41,471 nt of DNA from Blattamonas nauphoetae (taxonomy: Eukaryota; Preaxostyla; Oxymonadida), in the NCBI GenBank assembly GCA_033064195.1, contig JARBJD010000489.1, forward strand, positions 1 to 41,471, in the 5' to 3' direction. Below the pieces are notes generated by a model. The model ran no database searches and had not been told where the DNA came from. It was given only the letters and a program-made list of their open reading frames with translations. Positions 39,501 to 41,471 of this stretch are shown here, piece after piece (the first letter of the stretch is position 1; each line of letters opens with the position of its first letter). Position numbers and translations under genes: made by a program.

Positions 39501-40809
39501 TTCAACACTTGTGGAGCTTTCGCTTCCTGCCAACGAAGAAATGAAGAAGATGGAGACAGATTTCGCGGAGATTGGCCTTGTTCTTCTTCAGATGAATCGC
39601 GCATGCACAACCGACGATGTGAAGGCTGTCGAAGACGGAAAATGGGATTTGAAGTCGAGGGGCGAGTGTAACCCCGAAATAGGGTGACGTTGAAGAGAAT
39701 TAACACTGGTTTGGATTTGAGGGATTTCTGTGTTTTAGAGGAATTTTGATTTGATGATTGTTTTTCTCTCTTTCATCTTCATCGTTCATCATCTCCACTC
39801 TTCTCTTCTCCTCTCTCTCCTTCATCCTCATCATCTCCATCTCATTCTTCTCCTTCTCCATCTCCTCCCAGACGCAACTCCCAACATCACCTGCTCGCTC
39901 CTCTCCTCCAACACCACCCTTCGCGACCCAACCGTCGACTGTCTCGTCCGTCTCAATCTCACCTCGCTTTCCTTCGCCTTCGACGGATCCAGTGTCGACC
40001 CATCCATCTCTTTCTCTGTCTCAGACGACGAAGCTAGTGCGTATGGCTTCGCAGCGTACATGCGAGCTGAAACAAACAGAGAAAAGAACCCGTTAGACGC
40101 GAACTCGTCCATCTCAGGGCAGGGCGCCTTTATTTTGGACGACAAGGGAAGGATGTTCAAAGGACCCGATCCCACTGTTTTCAATTTCGATCTCATGCGA
40201 TCGCAATACAAGGCGGCTGACAACGAGCAGTTCTACGGCTTGTTCATCTCCAAAGTTGATGTTGAAGCTGGCACAACAAGCGATTTCGACGAGATTTATT
40301 CAAAATTCGGATTGGAAGTCCAGCTGCTCTTCGAGAAGGATCCCAGCGTCATTCTTGTTGAGCGTGTCTACCGTACAAAGGTCGCTGAACTCTTCGCCAC
40401 ACTCTTCTCCACCGCAATGGGGTTCATGGGAGCCTTTGGAGCTCTTTGTCGCTGGTGGGGAGAAGTTGCAGACGATCAACTTGAAGCCATGCCGCTGCTG
40501 CTGTCAATTGTTCAAAGAAGATATGGATTATTTGAAAGCGGACAATGAGCGATTGCTCGGATCGCAATCATCTGGATCGAGCAACAGTGAGATGGATGAA
40601 CTCGCTTTCACTTCGACCACACCAAGAAAGGAGACTTCTCTGCTCGGAAATCGAACTGTCGAGGACGATGATGAAGAAGAAGAGAAGCAGGAACGGGAAA
40701 CGAAACCATATTCATTAAAGCAGTGAATGACCCTCCGCCAAAGAACAGCATCTTATTTGGGACGTCGCAGTCAATTGTACCTCCTGGCCATTTTAATGTT
40801 CTTTGGTAA
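36503..40809 (+). CDS. Kelch-repeat type membrane protein with Cys-rich GCC-like region
   Basis: The start chosen is the ATG at 36503, which gives a signal-peptide-like MIQKFVVLWVFHLLQCGD. Kelch repeats follow: HHIVYGGLD, KLYIWGGAS…DLWVLDF, TIYLFGGRS…DLW, TICVFGGSS, FFLYGGVRE, GFGGQDENG…DLYSY, LIVFGGRGV…DLWMYS, LIVFGGRLA…IWEYS. Together they probably build a beta-propeller. Near 38880-39130 a cysteine-rich part includes CSPGTY, CHPGT and CPAGTYAPTAG-x-x-x-C-x-x-C, as in GCC2/GCC3 modules. Membrane helices follow at about 39235-39290 and 39390-39480 and again near 40390-40450, with an acidic tail. The end is estimated at TAA 40807. The frame changes many times (for example near 37085 and 37920) with few clear introns, so either indel errors or a decaying gene is likely. 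Confidence 0.6.
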
Positions 40810-40875
40810 GGATCGTCCACAAACGTTGGACACTTATTTTCTTTGGCAAAGATCGTCCAAATGCGTTGGACACGA
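40801..40875 (+). repeat. Short tandem duplication at the end of the kelch gene
   Basis: Two copies of a 40-bp unit (CTTTGG-A-GATCGTCCA…GTTGGACAC) lie in tandem, at 40801 and 40841. The first overlaps the probable stop codon of the kelch gene, so the unit may be a recent local duplication in the 3' end. Confidence 0.5.
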
Positions 40876-41045
40876 TTTCTTTTCCTTTTGGCTCCTTCGC
40901 TTTTCGTGTTATCTATCAGGTATTGTCGGTTTGTTTGCAATGTACAGAGCTAGAAAGAATGCCTATTAACCGAGAATGACAACTCCGACTTCACAGTGCG
41001 AATTACGGGTTCATCCCATTAATCCAGATCTCTTGTAGATTCGAA

Positions 41046-41471
41046 ATGGCTGACATAACCCCTGAACAAACAAAGCCAACTGAGGTATGTTGTCATTCTA
41101 TATCGCTTTCTTATCCACGGGTTCACTGTTTCAAATCGACTCGCTTCTGTCGATCAGAAACCGCTTGATCTTACTCCCACTTTATCTTTGAATCTCACCA
41201 ACATCTGTTATCTCCTGATTTGTTTCCCACATCTAGGCACCACCCGTAGCCGCTCCTCCCACTTACTATTCTTATGTAACCCGGCACCACAGACGCAGTC
41301 CCTCAAGATCAAGCTGCACCTGATCAACTCACACCAGCTCTCGACCGCCAAGCCCTTCCCTACCCCAGCCATGCTTTTACAAGGCACTCCTCGCCAAACG
41401 CAAGGTTATCAAGAAGGTCTGACAGAGATGACACCCAATCTCCAACTCAGAAACATGCTCTTCGACGATTC
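41046..41471 (+). CDS. Start of an unidentified host gene with a clear intron (partial)
   Basis: Exon 1 reads MADITPEQTKPTE (41046-41084). A canonical intron follows (GTATGT at 41085, ending ATCTAG at 41236, 152 bp). Exon 2 continues APPVAAPPTYYSY. The frame then stays open to the window end (TQSLKIKLHLINSH…MLFDD) only if the 17 bases 41276-41292 (GTAACC…CACAG) are removed, either as a very short intron or because of an indel. The proline/alanine-rich start is followed by a basic segment. The family is not recognised. The gene runs off the window. Confidence 0.5.

Overview
The window looks like nuclear DNA of a single-celled eukaryote. GT-AG spliceosomal introns can be seen (for example 41085-41236 and 35152-35260), the standard stop codons are used, and the right-hand genes are host-like (a kelch-repeat membrane protein and a flavoprotein reductase of the ferric reductase/NADPH oxidase kind). 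Capsid-bearing Polintons of this sort are known from metamonads such as parabasalids and oxymonads. I lean that way from gene style only; nothing in the window proves the taxon.

Most of the window (about 1032-32222) is one very large Polinton/Maverick-like element, a virus-derived fossil. It is bounded by long terminal inverted repeat arms: 1032-6243 on the left, and 22754-32222 on the right, the latter enlarged by an insertion. From outside to inside each arm holds a terminal minisatellite, an array of 10-bp GTCCACANGT repeats in both orientations, an outward-facing primase-helicase gene, and about 0.9 kb of repeat-rich DNA without a sizeable gene. Between the arms, the minus-strand genes (6297-15002) encode capsid-like and small virion-like proteins. 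The plus-strand genes (15033-22669) encode a packaging ATPase, a small protein, a protein-primed B-family DNA polymerase of 1554 residues and an rve integrase. Many element genes are whole. The element as a whole looks broken, with roughly five breaks plus two insertions.

Two unrelated non-autonomous DNA transposons are nested in the element. One (9214-12068, 8-bp target duplication GATCCTGA) sits in the second capsid-like gene and has about 450-bp inverted ends that carry a tRNA-Gln-like sequence. The other (23327-27092, 8-bp target duplication CCCATAAC) sits in the right arm. Both lack a recognisable transposase and are filled with host-like gene fragments.

Two classes of start-proximal motif divide the element's genes. 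Replication genes share a TTTTAT(C/T)TCC..TAGAAAG-type leader. Capsid, packaging, small virion and integrase genes mostly have a T-rich block followed by TAAATG at the start codon. This looks like an early/late scheme, as in large DNA viruses.

Right of 32222 are host sequences: a poorly defined 1.2 kb stretch, the minus-strand reductase gene (about 35580 to 33398), a roughly 0.9 kb gap, the plus-strand kelch protein gene (36503 to about 40809) and the first exons of another gene (41046 onward). The kelch and reductase genes change frame more often than clear introns explain, so either assembly indels or decay are possible.
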